A stretch of 64,000 bases of DNA from contig NC_057823.1 in the NCBI RefSeq assembly GCF_910594005.1, positions 102,410,015-102,474,014 of the forward strand, written 5' to 3'. The position numbers and the translations under genes are program-made. The stretch's first letter is position 1. The number at the start of each line of letters is the position of its first letter. A model generated the notes under the pieces. That model ran no database searches. It had not been told where the DNA came from and was given only the letters and a program-made list of their open reading frames with translations. This document shows positions 47,319 to 58,249 of the stretch, piece after piece. Source of the DNA: Cervus elaphus. Lineage: Eukaryota > Chordata > Mammalia > Artiodactyla > Cervidae.

Positions 47319-48774
47319 CAAGCAGTACCAATCTATTTCTCTCCTTCATATTAAAAGATATTTTATCGTACTATGATACATACAGAAAGAAAACCCATGG
47401 GAAATTTGCCTTTGTTTTCTTAATTAAATAACAATGGCTGCTCTTAGGGAGTCCAAGAGTGACTTTAAGAAAAGTTGTCACAGAAGTTTCTATTTTAAAT
47501 TTTGGAGTTTTAAAGTATGAGAATATTCTCTGAAGCCAGTTTTTATGGGAAATTACTAAAACACATGGGAAAAGCACGACTTTGTGGGTCGTGGGTAGAG
47601 CTCACAGTCTTGTCTTACAGTCCTCATGCTGTGCTTTGCCTGTGATTGGTAGCTCAAAGGCATCATTTTGAGTGGAATCATATTGTTTAGAAGTAGTAAC
47701 TCACGCTGCTCTCCTACAAAGCAATCAGTAACACAGAGATCAATTGGACAGGATAGAAGGAAAAGGAAAGGGGTGGTTGAAATGCCATTATTTCTGATAT
47801 TAAAGATATTAAGAGGAAGGAATGGGAAGTAGACTGGGTGGGAATTATACTGATTTGTATAAAATCTGTTTAAATATTCACTCATGGCTTAATAGCTTCA
47901 AAGTAAAATATATTTTTCAAAGCACGTATTTGAATAGGCAGAGTGACGTATAAAGCATGATGTTTAGAAAATACATAAATAAAACATTAATCTGATTGAA
48001 ATTAGCTAATATTGATGCACTGACTCTGCAAGGCTAAGTTATAGAACTTTCAAAGATGGGTTTACCATTTTCTTAAAATTTCCCTCAATACAATTAAATG
48101 TAATCCATATGTTTAAGATTATTTTATGTTAATGCCATGAAGAGAACAGTTGATGATGTGTGTAACTTTGTTATTTGACATGTCTCAAGGCTTTTAATGT
48201 CTTTAATATAAACCTGAGAAATAGTGTCAGGAAATTGCTCCTTGATGAAGATGAGCAATACACAATTTCCGGAGATTAAGAATTTCCTTAAAATTAACTA
48301 GTTTTGATTAAAGAAATTCTGTTCACAAAGCTTGAAGAATAGTGTCAAAAAGAATATAAGTGCAAATAAGTCCAGAGACCAAGAAAGTCACTTTTGAATC
48401 CTGACTTGACTTTTTGTAAGGTTCTTAGTAATGCCCCATGACCTATTTTCTTCTTTTGTAAAAATAAGAATGCATAGCTAAGTTATCTTAAATTACTTCC
48501 TGTTGTAACATTTTCTGTATCTCGCACTCACCGGATAACATCCCTAATGTGAGTTTCATGTACATTAATTATGCACTGAAAATCAACTTCCAATTCACAT
48601 TTTATCAGCATCGATGAACATACAGACAGGGCAGTGTTGACCATGAAGATTCAATAGCCCAAAGGAGCAGGTTCATTTATACTCAGTTTTACCAAATCAT
48701 GTGCTTTGTTAGTATGATGATATTTACATTGAGGCACGCTTCATCAGGCAGCCTTTCTTAACACATAATCACTG
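47319..48774. other. Unassigned AT-rich DNA
   Basis: No gene is seen. The minus-strand frame 47556-47885 (109 codons) has no recognisable feature. Confidence 0.5.
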
Positions 48775-49190
48775 TTTTGGGGGGGATTGACATGTACATG
48801 CTGCTATTTTTAAAGTGGATGGCCAACAAGAACCTACTGTATAGTCCAGGAAACTCTGCTCAATGTTAAATTTAATTTTTATTTTATATTGGGGCATAGT
48901 TGGTTTACAATGTTGTGTTAGTCTCAGGTGTACAACAAAGTGATTCATAGAAATGAACTTATTTAGAAAACAGATGTGGACTTTAGACTTAGAAAACAAG
49001 CTTATGGTTACCAAAGGGGAAGCATGAGGGGTGGGACAAATGAGGAGTTTGGGATACACACATACTGCTATATATAAAGTGTATAATCAAGAAAGACCTA
49101 CAGGTATAGCACAGGGAGCTCTACTCAACATTCAGTAGTAACCTATATGGAAAACAATCTGAAAAAGAAGGTTCTATGTATATGTATAAT
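48775..49190. mobile_element. Composite L1 3' ends, sense-antisense-sense
   Basis: 48775-48862 is sense L1 3' UTR ('caagaacctactgtatagtccaggaaactctgctcaatg'). 48863-48946 is antisense L1 end ('ttttatattggggcatagttggtttacaatgttgtg'). 48947-49190 is sense again ('gaacttatttagaaaacagatg', 'gtatagcacagggagctctactcaa'). The middle piece is either a separate insertion or a rearranged end. Confidence 0.8.
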
Positions 49191-49227
49191 CAAAATCACT
49201 TAAAAAATTTACTAAAACTTGTTATCG

Positions 49228-49408
49228 AGGCTTCCCTGGTAGCCCAGTTGGTAAAGAGTCCGCCTGCAGTGGAGGAGAACCCAGTTCAACCCCTGGGTCG
49301 GGAAGCTCCCCTGAGAAGGGATAGGCCACCCTCTCCAGTGCTCTAGGGCTTCCCTTGTGGCTCAGATGGTAAGAGAATCCGCCTGCCATGCAGGAGACCT
49401 GGGTTCAT
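49228..49408 (+). mobile_element. Bov-A2-type dimeric SINE, 3'-incomplete
   Basis: Two unit starts are present ('ggcttccctggtagcccag' at 49230 and 'gggcttcccttgtggctcag' at 49347), but the second unit stops at 'gacctgggttcatag' without the usual 'gtcgcaaagagtcggacacg' end. Confidence 0.9.
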
Positions 49409-50499
49409 AGTTTTTTTTTGTTTGTTTCTCTTGATAGTTTTGAGGCCCTGGATAGAATCTGGACAGTTCCCTATGTTGAGTGTTTAAATCCACGCCCAGC
49501 CTTATATCAGAGCTTCATCCTACACCACACATTTTTAGGTTGGGCATTCCGTGTGTTTCAGGTAACAGCCGTGTTTGGCAGAGGCCTCCTCCAGGGGCTT
49601 GAAACGTCTTCCGTGTCAGTGTTTTCTTTGTAATTACGCGGGGCAGAACTCTGGGTTGTCCGTGTGCGGATTGCAGGAAAGTGTGGTTGGGCTGCCCGAC
49701 AGTAGAGAGAAGCCACTTTGATCTCCTGTCACTGCTGCCCAGGCTGGTCCTGGACCGCCAGGCTTCTTGGCTGCTGTGTGAATCACTCTCATCATCAGTA
49801 AACGTCACACCCCAGCTTCACACCATCCCCCAAGGGTCTGGTGGGTTTCAGCCACCACGGTCATGGCATGGCCATGCCATTCGGCGCACAGCCTCAGTTG
49901 ACTTATAAGATTTAGGTATTATTTTGATGGCAGTACACAGCACAATGAATGAATCACGAGAATCAAAGGAAAAACTCTGATAAAACAAGAGAAGACCGCT
50001 GAGCAAGGCCGCATGGTAGTTGTACCTCGGACAGGGTAGCGGCAAGCTGGGGCTGCAGCAGGCAGCTTATGTCTGTATATTTTTGTTTTTATTTTCATTA
50101 CTCTGGGAGGTGGGTCAAAAAAGATCTTGCTGCAATTTCTGTCAGAGAGTGTTCTGCCTAGGCACGGCTTGTTTTCTGTTCTGTGTTTGATTTTTACCTC
50201 AAGAGTAAAGCTTCCTGAGCAAACCACATTTTGATAAATATTGGAATTCTAAGGACAATTTTTAATTCCACTTCATTTGTAGCTGTCTAAACTTTGACTA
50301 CAATTCTACCAAAATATGGGAATACTGCCGTAGTAAAGGAAATTTAGGAGACAAGGTAAGGCAAAATAAATTTCCATTTCTTCAAAAGTACTTACAGTTT
50401 TCTTAAGAACAAGATAAATGATCAAATTTCATTTTCTGTTTGGCAATAAGCAGTCTCTAGTTTTGTTTTGTTGTTGTTGTTGTTGTTTTAATTTGCTTA
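49409..50499. other. GC-richer unassigned block with 18-bp palindrome
   Basis: 49440-50230 is richer in G+C and CpG than its flanks, with no recognisable domain in any frame. It contains a perfect 18-bp palindrome, ATGGCATGGCCATGCCAT, at 49863-49880. It could be an unnamed LTR/repeat or a regulatory element. A (GTT)n run occupies 50465-50489. Confidence 0.45.
50465..50489. repeat. (GTT)n microsatellite
   Basis: Six consecutive TTG/GTT units within a T-rich context. Confidence 0.93.
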
Positions 50500-51301
50500 C
50501 TCATGCCAGTGGACAGAATACAGAAACCAGAAATGAAGCCATGCATATACAGTCAGCTAGTCTTCCAGAAAGGTACCTAGAAAATAAAGTGGGAATAGTC
50601 TCTTCAATAAATGATATTAGCAAAACTAGATACTGACCTGCAAAAAATAAAATGGGACCCTTATCTTAAAACATACATAAAAATCAACTCATTAGATTAA
50701 CGACTTAAATATAAGCATACAACTTCTGGAGGAAAGCATAAAACTCTGAGAGGAAAACATAGGGGAAAATTTCCCTGACATTGGTCTAACAGGGATGTTT
50801 TGAATTTGACATCATAGCAAAGGCAACAAAAGCGAAAGCAGTAGAACTGCATCAAACTAACAGTAAAAGAAACATTCAGCAGAGTGAAAAGATCAAGTAC
50901 AAAGCTGCAGAAGACTCTTGTAAACCATGCCGAGCTTCCCTTGTGGCTCAGTCAGTAAAGAATCTGCCTGCAATGCAGGAGTATTGGGTTTGATCCCTGG
51001 GTCAGAAAGATCCCCTGGAGACAGGAATGGCAACCCACTCCAGTATTCTTGCCTGGAGAATCCCATGGGCAGAGGAGCCTGGCAGGCTACAGTCCATGGG
51101 GTCGCAGAGAGTCGGGCACGACTGAGCAATTAAATCACCACTTGGTGACCTTTACTCTTTGCTCTTTGTAAACAATACACCTGTTAAGAGACTGATATCC
51201 AAATATATAAGAAACTCATATAGCTCAATAGCAAAATAAATAAATAAAACCAATAATTAGGCAAGGGACCTGAATAAATATTTCTCTAAAGAAGACATCC
51301 A
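50500..51301 (+). mobile_element. Older L1, ORF2 C-terminal part (5' half of interrupted copy)
   Basis: Decayed plus-strand ORF2 C-terminal text is seen: 'gaaaccagaaatgaagccatgcata', 'aacataggggaaaatttccctgacattgg', 'caaaggcaacaaaagcgaaagc', then past a SINE 'ctgatatccaaatatataagaaactcatatagc' and 'tatttctctaaagaagacatcca'. The copy stops abruptly at 51301 and resumes at 53244. No frame remains. Confidence 0.85.
50931..51130 (+). mobile_element. Bov-A-type SINE inside older L1
   Basis: From 'ccgagcttcccttgtggctcag' to 'gtcgcagagagtcgggcacgact', complete. The L1 text continues on both sides. Confidence 0.93.
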
Positions 51302-53243
51302 TAGCCAGGGCATGGAAGCAACCTAAATGTCCATCAACAGAAGAGTGGATAAAGAAGGTGTGGTACATATTTACAATGGAATGTTAGTCATAAAAAGAAA
51401 GGAAATTGGGTCATTTGTAGAAATCCGGACAGACCTAGAGAAGGTTACACACAATGAAGTAAATCAGAAAGAAAAAACAAATATTGTACATGCCCTCAAT
51501 ATGCCAGCAAATTTGGAAAACTCAGCAGTGGCCACAGGACTGGAAAAGGTCAGTTTTCATTCCAATCCCAAAGAAAGGCAATGCCAAAGAATGCTCAAAC
51601 TACTGCACAATTGCACTCATCTCACACGATAGTAAAGTAATGCTTAAAATTCTCCGAGCCAGGCTTCAGCAATATGTTAACTGTGAACTTCCAGATGTTC
51701 AAGCTGGTTTTAGAAAAGGCAGAGGAACCGGAGATCAAATTGCCAACATCCGCTGGATCATTGAAAAAAGCAAGAGAGTTCCAGAGAAAAACATCTATTT
51801 CTGCTCTATTGACTATGCTAAAGCCTTTGACTGTGTGGATCACAATAAACTGGAAAATTCTGAAAGAGATGGGAATACCAGACCACCTGACCTGCCTCTT
51901 GAGAAACCTGTATGCAGGTCAGGAAGCAACAATTAGAACTGCACATGGAACAACAGACTGGTTCCAAATAGGAAAAGGAGTACGTCAAGGCTGTATATTG
52001 TCACCTTGCTTATTTAACTTATATGCAGAGTACATCATGAGAAATGCTGGGCTGGAAGAAGCACAAGCTGGAATCAAGATTGCTGGGAGAAATATCAATA
52101 ACCTCAGATATGCAGATGACACCACCCTTATGGCAGAAAGTGAAGACGAATAAAGAGCCTCTTGATGAAAGTGAAAGAGGAGAGTGAAGAAGTTGGATTA
52201 AAGCTCAACATTCAGAAAACTAAGATCATGGTATCCGGTCCCATCACTTCATGGCAGATAGACGCGGAAACAGTGGAAACAGTGTCAGACTTTATTTTTT
52301 GGGGCTCCAAAATCACTGCAGATGGTGATTACAGCCATGAAATTAAAAGAAATACTCCTTGAAAGGGAAGTTATGACCAAGCTAGACAGCATATTAAAAA
52401 ACAGAGATATTACTTTGTCAACAAAGGTCCGTCTGGTCAAGGCTATGGTTTTTCCAGTGGTCATGTATGGATGTGAGAGTTGGACTATGAGGAAAACTCA
52501 GCGCAGAAGACTTGATGCTTTTGAACTGTGGTGTTGGAGAAGACTCTTGAGTGTCCCTTGGACTGCAAGGAGATCCAACCAGCGCATCCTAAAGGGGATC
52601 AGTCCTGGGTGTTCATTGGAAGGACTGATGTTGAAGCTAAAACTCCAGTACTTTGGCCACCTCATGTGAAGAGCTGACTCATTGGAAAAGACGCTGATGC
52701 TGGGAGGGATTGGGGGCAGGAGGAGAAGGGGATGAGGAGGGTGAGATGGCTGGATGGCATCACTGACTCAATGGACATGAGTTTGAGAAAACTCCAGGAG
52801 TTGGTGATGGACAGGGAGGCCTGGTGTGCTGAGGTTCATGGGGTTGCCAAGATTTGGACAGGATTGAGCGACTTAACTGAACTGAGTGCATGTATGTGAA
52901 ATCTAGAAATATGGTATAACCGATCCTATTTACAAAGCAGAAATAGAGATACTGATATTGAGAACAAATGTATGGATATCAGGATATCAAGGGGAAAAGG
53001 AGGGGGAAAGGAATTGGGAGATTGGGATTGACACATATACGCTATTGATACTATGTATAAAATAGACAACTAACGGGAACTTAGTTGCACAGGGAACTCT
53101 ATTTAACGCAGGTGGTAACTTGAATGGGAAGGAAGTGCAAAAGGGAAGGGATATATTTTTATGTATGGCTGATTCATTTTGATGTACAGTAGGAACTAAC
53201 TCTACATTGTAAACCAACTATGCTTCAATAAAAATTAATTTAG
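51302..53243 (+). mobile_element. Younger L1 3' UTR nested in older L1, itself split by BovB
   Basis: Left piece 51302-51481: 'catggaagcaacctaaatgtccatcaacag', 'acaatggaatgttagtcataaa', 'gacctagagaaggttacac'. Right piece 52886-53243: 'atgtgaaatctagaaatatgg', 'gggagattgggattgacacatatac', 'gtaaaccaactatgcttcaataaa'. Near-repeat AAGACATCCA (51292-51301) / AAGACATACA (53246-53255) marks its target duplication in the older L1. The BovB occupies 51482-52885. Confidence 0.88.
51482..52885 (+). mobile_element. BovB LINE, RT region, nested in L1 3' UTR
   Basis: The plus strand encodes BovB RT from the ICQQIWKTQQWPQDWKR position: VFIPIPKKGNAKECSNY, DVQAGFRKGRGTGDQIANIR, an IDYAKAFDCVDHNKL stretch (frameshift just after), GVRQGCILSPCLFNLY and intact NLRYADDTTLMAES. 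Then come stop and frame changes at about 52150 and 52350, then MYGCESWTMRKT and PWTARRSNQRILKGISP. It ends near 'ttaactgaactgag'. It is 5'-truncated (no endonuclease). It carries only a few frame lesions, so it is moderately young. Confidence 0.95.
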
Positions 53244-53488
53244 CAAAGACATACAAGTGGCTTACAGATACATAAAAAGGTGTTCAGTGAGGGCAAAGCA
53301 AATCAAAACCACAATGAGATATCACCTCACACCTGTTAGGACAGAGATTAATAAAAACTCAAAAGATAACAAATGTTTGTGAGAATTTGAATAGAAGAGT
53401 ATACTTCTCCACCATTGGTAGAAATGTAAATTGATACTCAGTGGAAAACAGTGCAGAGTTTCCTTGAAATGTTGAAGAATAGAACTAG

Positions 53489-53713
53489 CATGTGTGCTAA
53501 GTCACCTCAGTCGTGTCCAACTCTGTGCAACCCCATGGACTGTAGCCCACCAGGCTCCTCTGCCCGTGGGATTATCCAGGCAAGAATACTGGAGTGGTGT
53601 GCCGTGCTCTCCTCCAGGGGATCTTCCCGATCCAGGGATTAAACCCGCGTCTCTTATGTCTCCTGCGTTGGCATGCAGATTCTTTACCACTAGTGCCAAC
53701 TGGGGAACCCCAA
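53489..53713 (-). mobile_element. Bov-A-type SINE inside older L1
   Basis: Reverse orientation ('gtgtccaactctgtgcaacccc' to 'accactagtgccaactgggg'), with short flanking AACTAG repeats at 53483-53488 and 53714-53719. Confidence 0.92.
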
Positions 53714-54017
53714 AACTAGAGTAAGATGCTGCAGGTCACTTCTGGATATACAGCCAAAGAAAGTAAGTTCAGTATTTCTAAGAGATATCTGCATTCTCGT
53801 CTTCATTGTGCATTATTCACAGTAGCTGAGATTTGGAAATAACCTGTGTCTGTAGATTTGTAATTGGATAAAGAAAATGTCATGTACACATACAAATACA
53901 GTGGAATATTATTTAACCTTAAAAAGGAAATCCTGCCGCTTGTGACAACATGGATATACTCAGTGGACGTTATATTAAGTAAAACAGGTCAGGCACAGAA
54001 AGACAAATACTGCATGT

Positions 54018-54110
54018 TGCTCATTGTTTAGTCGCTCAGTAGTGTCCAACTCTTCGTGACCCTTGATTGCAGCACCCCAGGCTTCCCTGTCCTTCGCCAT
54101 CTCCCAGAGC
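54018..54110 (-). mobile_element. BovB extreme 3' end fragment inside older L1
   Basis: 'gtcgctcagtagtgtccaact...cttcgtgaccc' followed by 'gcagcaccccaggcttccctgtcc', the antisense BovB 3' terminus; less than 100 bp long. Confidence 0.85.
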
Positions 54111-54280
54111 ATAATCTCACATATATGGAATCTAAAAACGTCAAACTCATAGTAACAGAATAAAATTTTGTTTTCTAGTAGCCAGGGAAATGGGGAGATA
54201 ATGGTGAAGGGGAACAAATATTCAGTTAAAAGATGAATAAGCTCTAGAGACCTAACATTCAGAATTATGACAATACTTAT

Positions 54281-57200
54281 TATTAATAGTTAAAATTTTC
54301 TAAGAGTAGATCTCAAATGTTCTCAACATATACACTCAAAAGTGACTAAGTGAAGTAATGGTTATGCTAGTTAGTTTGATTGTGTTAATAATTTTACAAT
54401 GTATATCAAAACATGATGTATACCTTAACAATATATAATTTCTATTTGTCAAATGTTATTCATTAAAACTAGAAAAATATTGCTCACTCAAAATATGCTT
54501 TGTTTAATATAAAATTCCTAAATGAAGATTTTCAAATTTGTGATTGAATACTTTATTCTAGATTACTTTCTCCTTTAAAATATCCTTTCTAATGAGTATT
54601 GAAATATTAAACAGCCTTTTTGTTAATGAAAAAAATATGAAAACAAAGGTCTCAATGAACAAGAGAATATTCAGTTTGGCTTCTAGCATCCAGGCTAGGA
54701 AATGGCAAGGGTTTTGCATGCTGGATAGCGGTAGCAATGTCAATACCTAATTCTTTTCAGGACATTGGTTGTTGAGTAGGAAAAGAAAAAGAAATTTTAC
54801 AGGGGGGATCTTTTTTATGATTTCAAGGATTTCCAGCACAGTTGGAATTTCAGAATGACAAACAGAATCTGGAGTGACTTTGAAGCCAGATCAACTGAGT
54901 CAAATTAACCATAGAATCACTTAAGGTGCTTTATTCAGTGAATAATTATGGTGTAAAGAAAGGGCTATGGTAATAGAGTAATTCAGGTTTTAAAGTATAC
55001 ATATTTTCATTAAGATTTTTAGTTATTAAACTTCCTGGGATGACAAACCATCTCTCTAATTACTTGAGTAGTTCAGCATGATTCTTTTGTTGGTTGGTTT
55101 GTTTTATTGCATAGTCTGCTACTATAAAGACATGTAAAAGCAGGTTACCATGAATTTATTTGGTGGGAGCCAGAGGTGGGGGGAATTATTCTCCCCACAT
55201 ACAAGGGTAAAGCATGAAGCCTGGAGCAGTGAGTTTCCCTAAACTAATTTGTCAACTTCCAAGTGTTTTCTTCTGGCTATACCTGAACAAAGCTCTAATG
55301 ACATGCCTTGTATAGTACATTTGTTTTTTGTGCTTTCGTTTTATTAGAATGAGACTATCTGTAGCCTTCACCTATTACATTTTATTTTAACCTTTGTAAG
55401 AATTTTATACTTTATTATAATCGCATTTTTGTTTTTTATACTTATTTTTATGAATCATTAAGAATCGTATAACCTGTGAAATAGACTCCCATTTATTTTT
55501 GTCCTGAACCAGCAGATGATTAAGGAGGATGGCTTAGTATAGAGAACATTAAAATACGAGTTAGAAAAATAGTCATTATCCCCAGTTCTTGCAGAGATAG
55601 TTTTGCCTTCATGATTTAGGTCTTAAAGATTTAATTTCCCCTTATATAAAGTGAGGGTGCATGACTAAACCATTTCTAAATTATCAGCATTGATATGATA
55701 TAAACCAGTGAACCCTCTCCTGTTTCTGTACATCACTCTTGAGCTCAACTGAGAACAACTTTAACAAGAGTATATTCCATCTGTCCCTTTAAATTCTGGT
55801 TATTGGACAGTGTGGAGAACAGGAGAGGTTCAGGTCCTAAACCCAAAACTTATGAATGGGTTTTGTGACAAGGAAAAATGGAGGACTATGGATAGAATTA
55901 AGATTGCTGATCAGGTAACTAATAAAACAGGAACGTTATCCTGAATTATCTGGAGGCCCCAGTCTAATCTCATGAGCTCTTAGAAGTAGAAGAGAGCAAC
56001 AAAAGAGTGGATCAGAGAGACGATACTAGAAAAAGAGGGAGCGATTCCAAGTGTGAGAGCTAGTCAAGTAAAGTAGAAAGTCTTTAGTTCACCACCACCA
56101 AGTCATTTATTTGATGAACAAAAAGTTGCACATTTCCTCTTATCTTACCATTTTCATTGTTTATCAGCTGATGTGTTTTAGATTTCAGAGGTCCTAAACT
56201 CTTCTAAATTTAAAGAGTATGCTTCAGCCCTCATGAAAAATTAAGAGGCTAGTGTATATTGACATGTTTTAAATTAAAACAGAATTAACTTCTGTTTTCA
56301 ATTAAAAGACTGGGATGCAATTTACTGTGATCACACAAGGACATAAATGTAAATGGTGTCACATGGTATAATGACATGTATTAACAGATATCGGGGTATA
56401 CAGAAGGCTGGTCCAGTCTATTCTCTGGTCAAGAAAAGTATTCCCCGGAAGAGCTGTATAAAATGTAATATCTAAAGGATAATAAATTAATGATGCCAAG
56501 AATTTAAGGATTATACAATTTATTGCACAATTGTAGTAATATCACGTTATTCGCTTTTATTTACTTAAAATAAGTTATTCTATTTCTGCCATGTCCAAAT
56601 ACTCTGGCAGGCCCTGAAAGTATGAAAATGAGTGAGACACAATCTCTAACATCCTCTCATCATCTAATTGCCACAGAATAGCAGCAATCAAATTTGTGTC
56701 TCTTACCCTCACAATTTTACATTTCATTATATGCTCCTTCTCTTGCATGGGGGGGGGATTGCAAATACGTATGTCATTATCAAATGATACATTGATTTGC
56801 TGCATATTTTATTATTTACAGCTTCCTGGTCTTCTCTGGTGCTCAGAGGATAGTGAATATTTTTGGCAAGGTCTTTTTGCACTGTTTTAGCCAGGTCACT
56901 CATCACTGGTACTGTAATGCCTGAACGGAAGCAGAGAACTCTCTTTGCAGCTGGTTTTTTTCAGGTGTGCTCTTTATAGCAGCCCTAACGGGCAGATAGT
57001 TCACTGCATCTCTGGCTGTTGGCATATGGCATCCAGGAGGACAAGGCAGTCCAGACAAGCCCATCAGATTAACCATGTAATAGACCCAGAAGCTGCTTTA
57101 AAGCTGTAAAACAAAATTGCTTATGGAGTCTGCCAGCACGCCAGATGCTGCTATTGGAAGAAATATCTTCCAGCGCTGAGCATCTGGGTCTCCTGGTTGC

Positions 57201-58249
57201 CAGAAAAAAAAAGAGAAAAAGAATTGGCAATTCACTATCAATGAGGTTTCTTTTGGAATATAAGAATTTTTATATTTTTTAAAATGTCAAATGCATTATG
57301 TTGCAGCAAAGGTTAAAATTAGCCATTTCCCACGTATGCCACTATTAACACACATCCTCCATACAGTCCTTAGGCAGCTGGTTGGTTATTATCTAAATAA
57401 ATCAGAACAATGAGAATCTTGAATTTGAATGTGAATTTTCAGTCTGTTCCCAATATGCTTATTTTATTGATATTTTGCATAATAACATTCTTGCCAGCTG
57501 AATATAAATTTTATATTTAAACAAGGTAAGAAATAATGTTTCATATTAGCACACACTAGTTTGTTTCCTGACTGCCAATTATATAATTGAATATTATAAC
57601 TAAGATATAACTCCCAAATGTCAATCAACTGTTTTTCAGTGGAATTGCATTTCTGTGCCAAACACACAGTAGATTTGACTAATTTAATTTAAAGTCAATT
57701 AGATTTAGTTTTTGAAGCCCAGCACAAGGTAAGGCATTTCTTGTCAGTTATATAATGTATGTATATTGCCGAAACTTTGGTAAAAATCGCCTAGTACATT
57801 TAATCTTTAAAAATTGATATATTATTTTTAAAAAATAAGACAGTTGTGTTAACTCAAATCATAAGCACTCACATGTTTTACTTGACCTGCATGATCCTTT
57901 CTGCACTGCTCAAAATAAACTTATTAAGCATATTTATTGAATATGAGAGATTACCTCAAATTTATAATTTTCTGTGTTCCAACATTTAAAACCTTTGTAT
58001 ATAGTGATGCTCCAAACTCATTTATTCTCCAGTTTTGCATCGTGGTTAATTACACAGTCTAACTTTTTCAGAAAGTTAGTAGTTTAAAATATTTTAAAAT
58101 TCAAACACCTGATTTTCTACTAGTAGTACATTTAGTAGCCACTTCCAGTAAATATGAATATATTATAACTTTCAGTTGTTAATATGCTATGTAACTCTGT
58201 ATTAATGAAGCTATGATAATTTGGGAGTTAAACTGTGCAGAGTTAGATT
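54281..58249. other. Unassigned AT-rich DNA
   Basis: About 4 kb without a recognisable gene. A G10 run sits at 56749-56758. The minus strand near 56700-56580 ('attgtgtctcactcat', 'gggcctgcca') looks like the end of an ancient MIR/L2-type repeat, but I would not assign it. 57400-57760 is an AT-rich low-repeat stretch that could be conserved non-coding DNA; only alignment could tell. Confidence 0.5.

Larger units (their letters stand above)
53244..54280 (+). mobile_element. Older L1, ORF2 end and 3' UTR (3' half of interrupted copy)
   Basis: It resumes exactly where 51301 stops: 'aaagacatacaagtggcttacagatacataaaaagg', 'caaatcaaaaccacaatgagatatcacctcacacc', 'ttctggatatacagcc', 'cagtggaatattatttaacc', 'agacaaatactgcatg', then 'ctcacatatatggaatctaaa'. 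It is further interrupted by a SINE (53489-53713) and a BovB 3' end (54018-54110). Confidence 0.87.
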
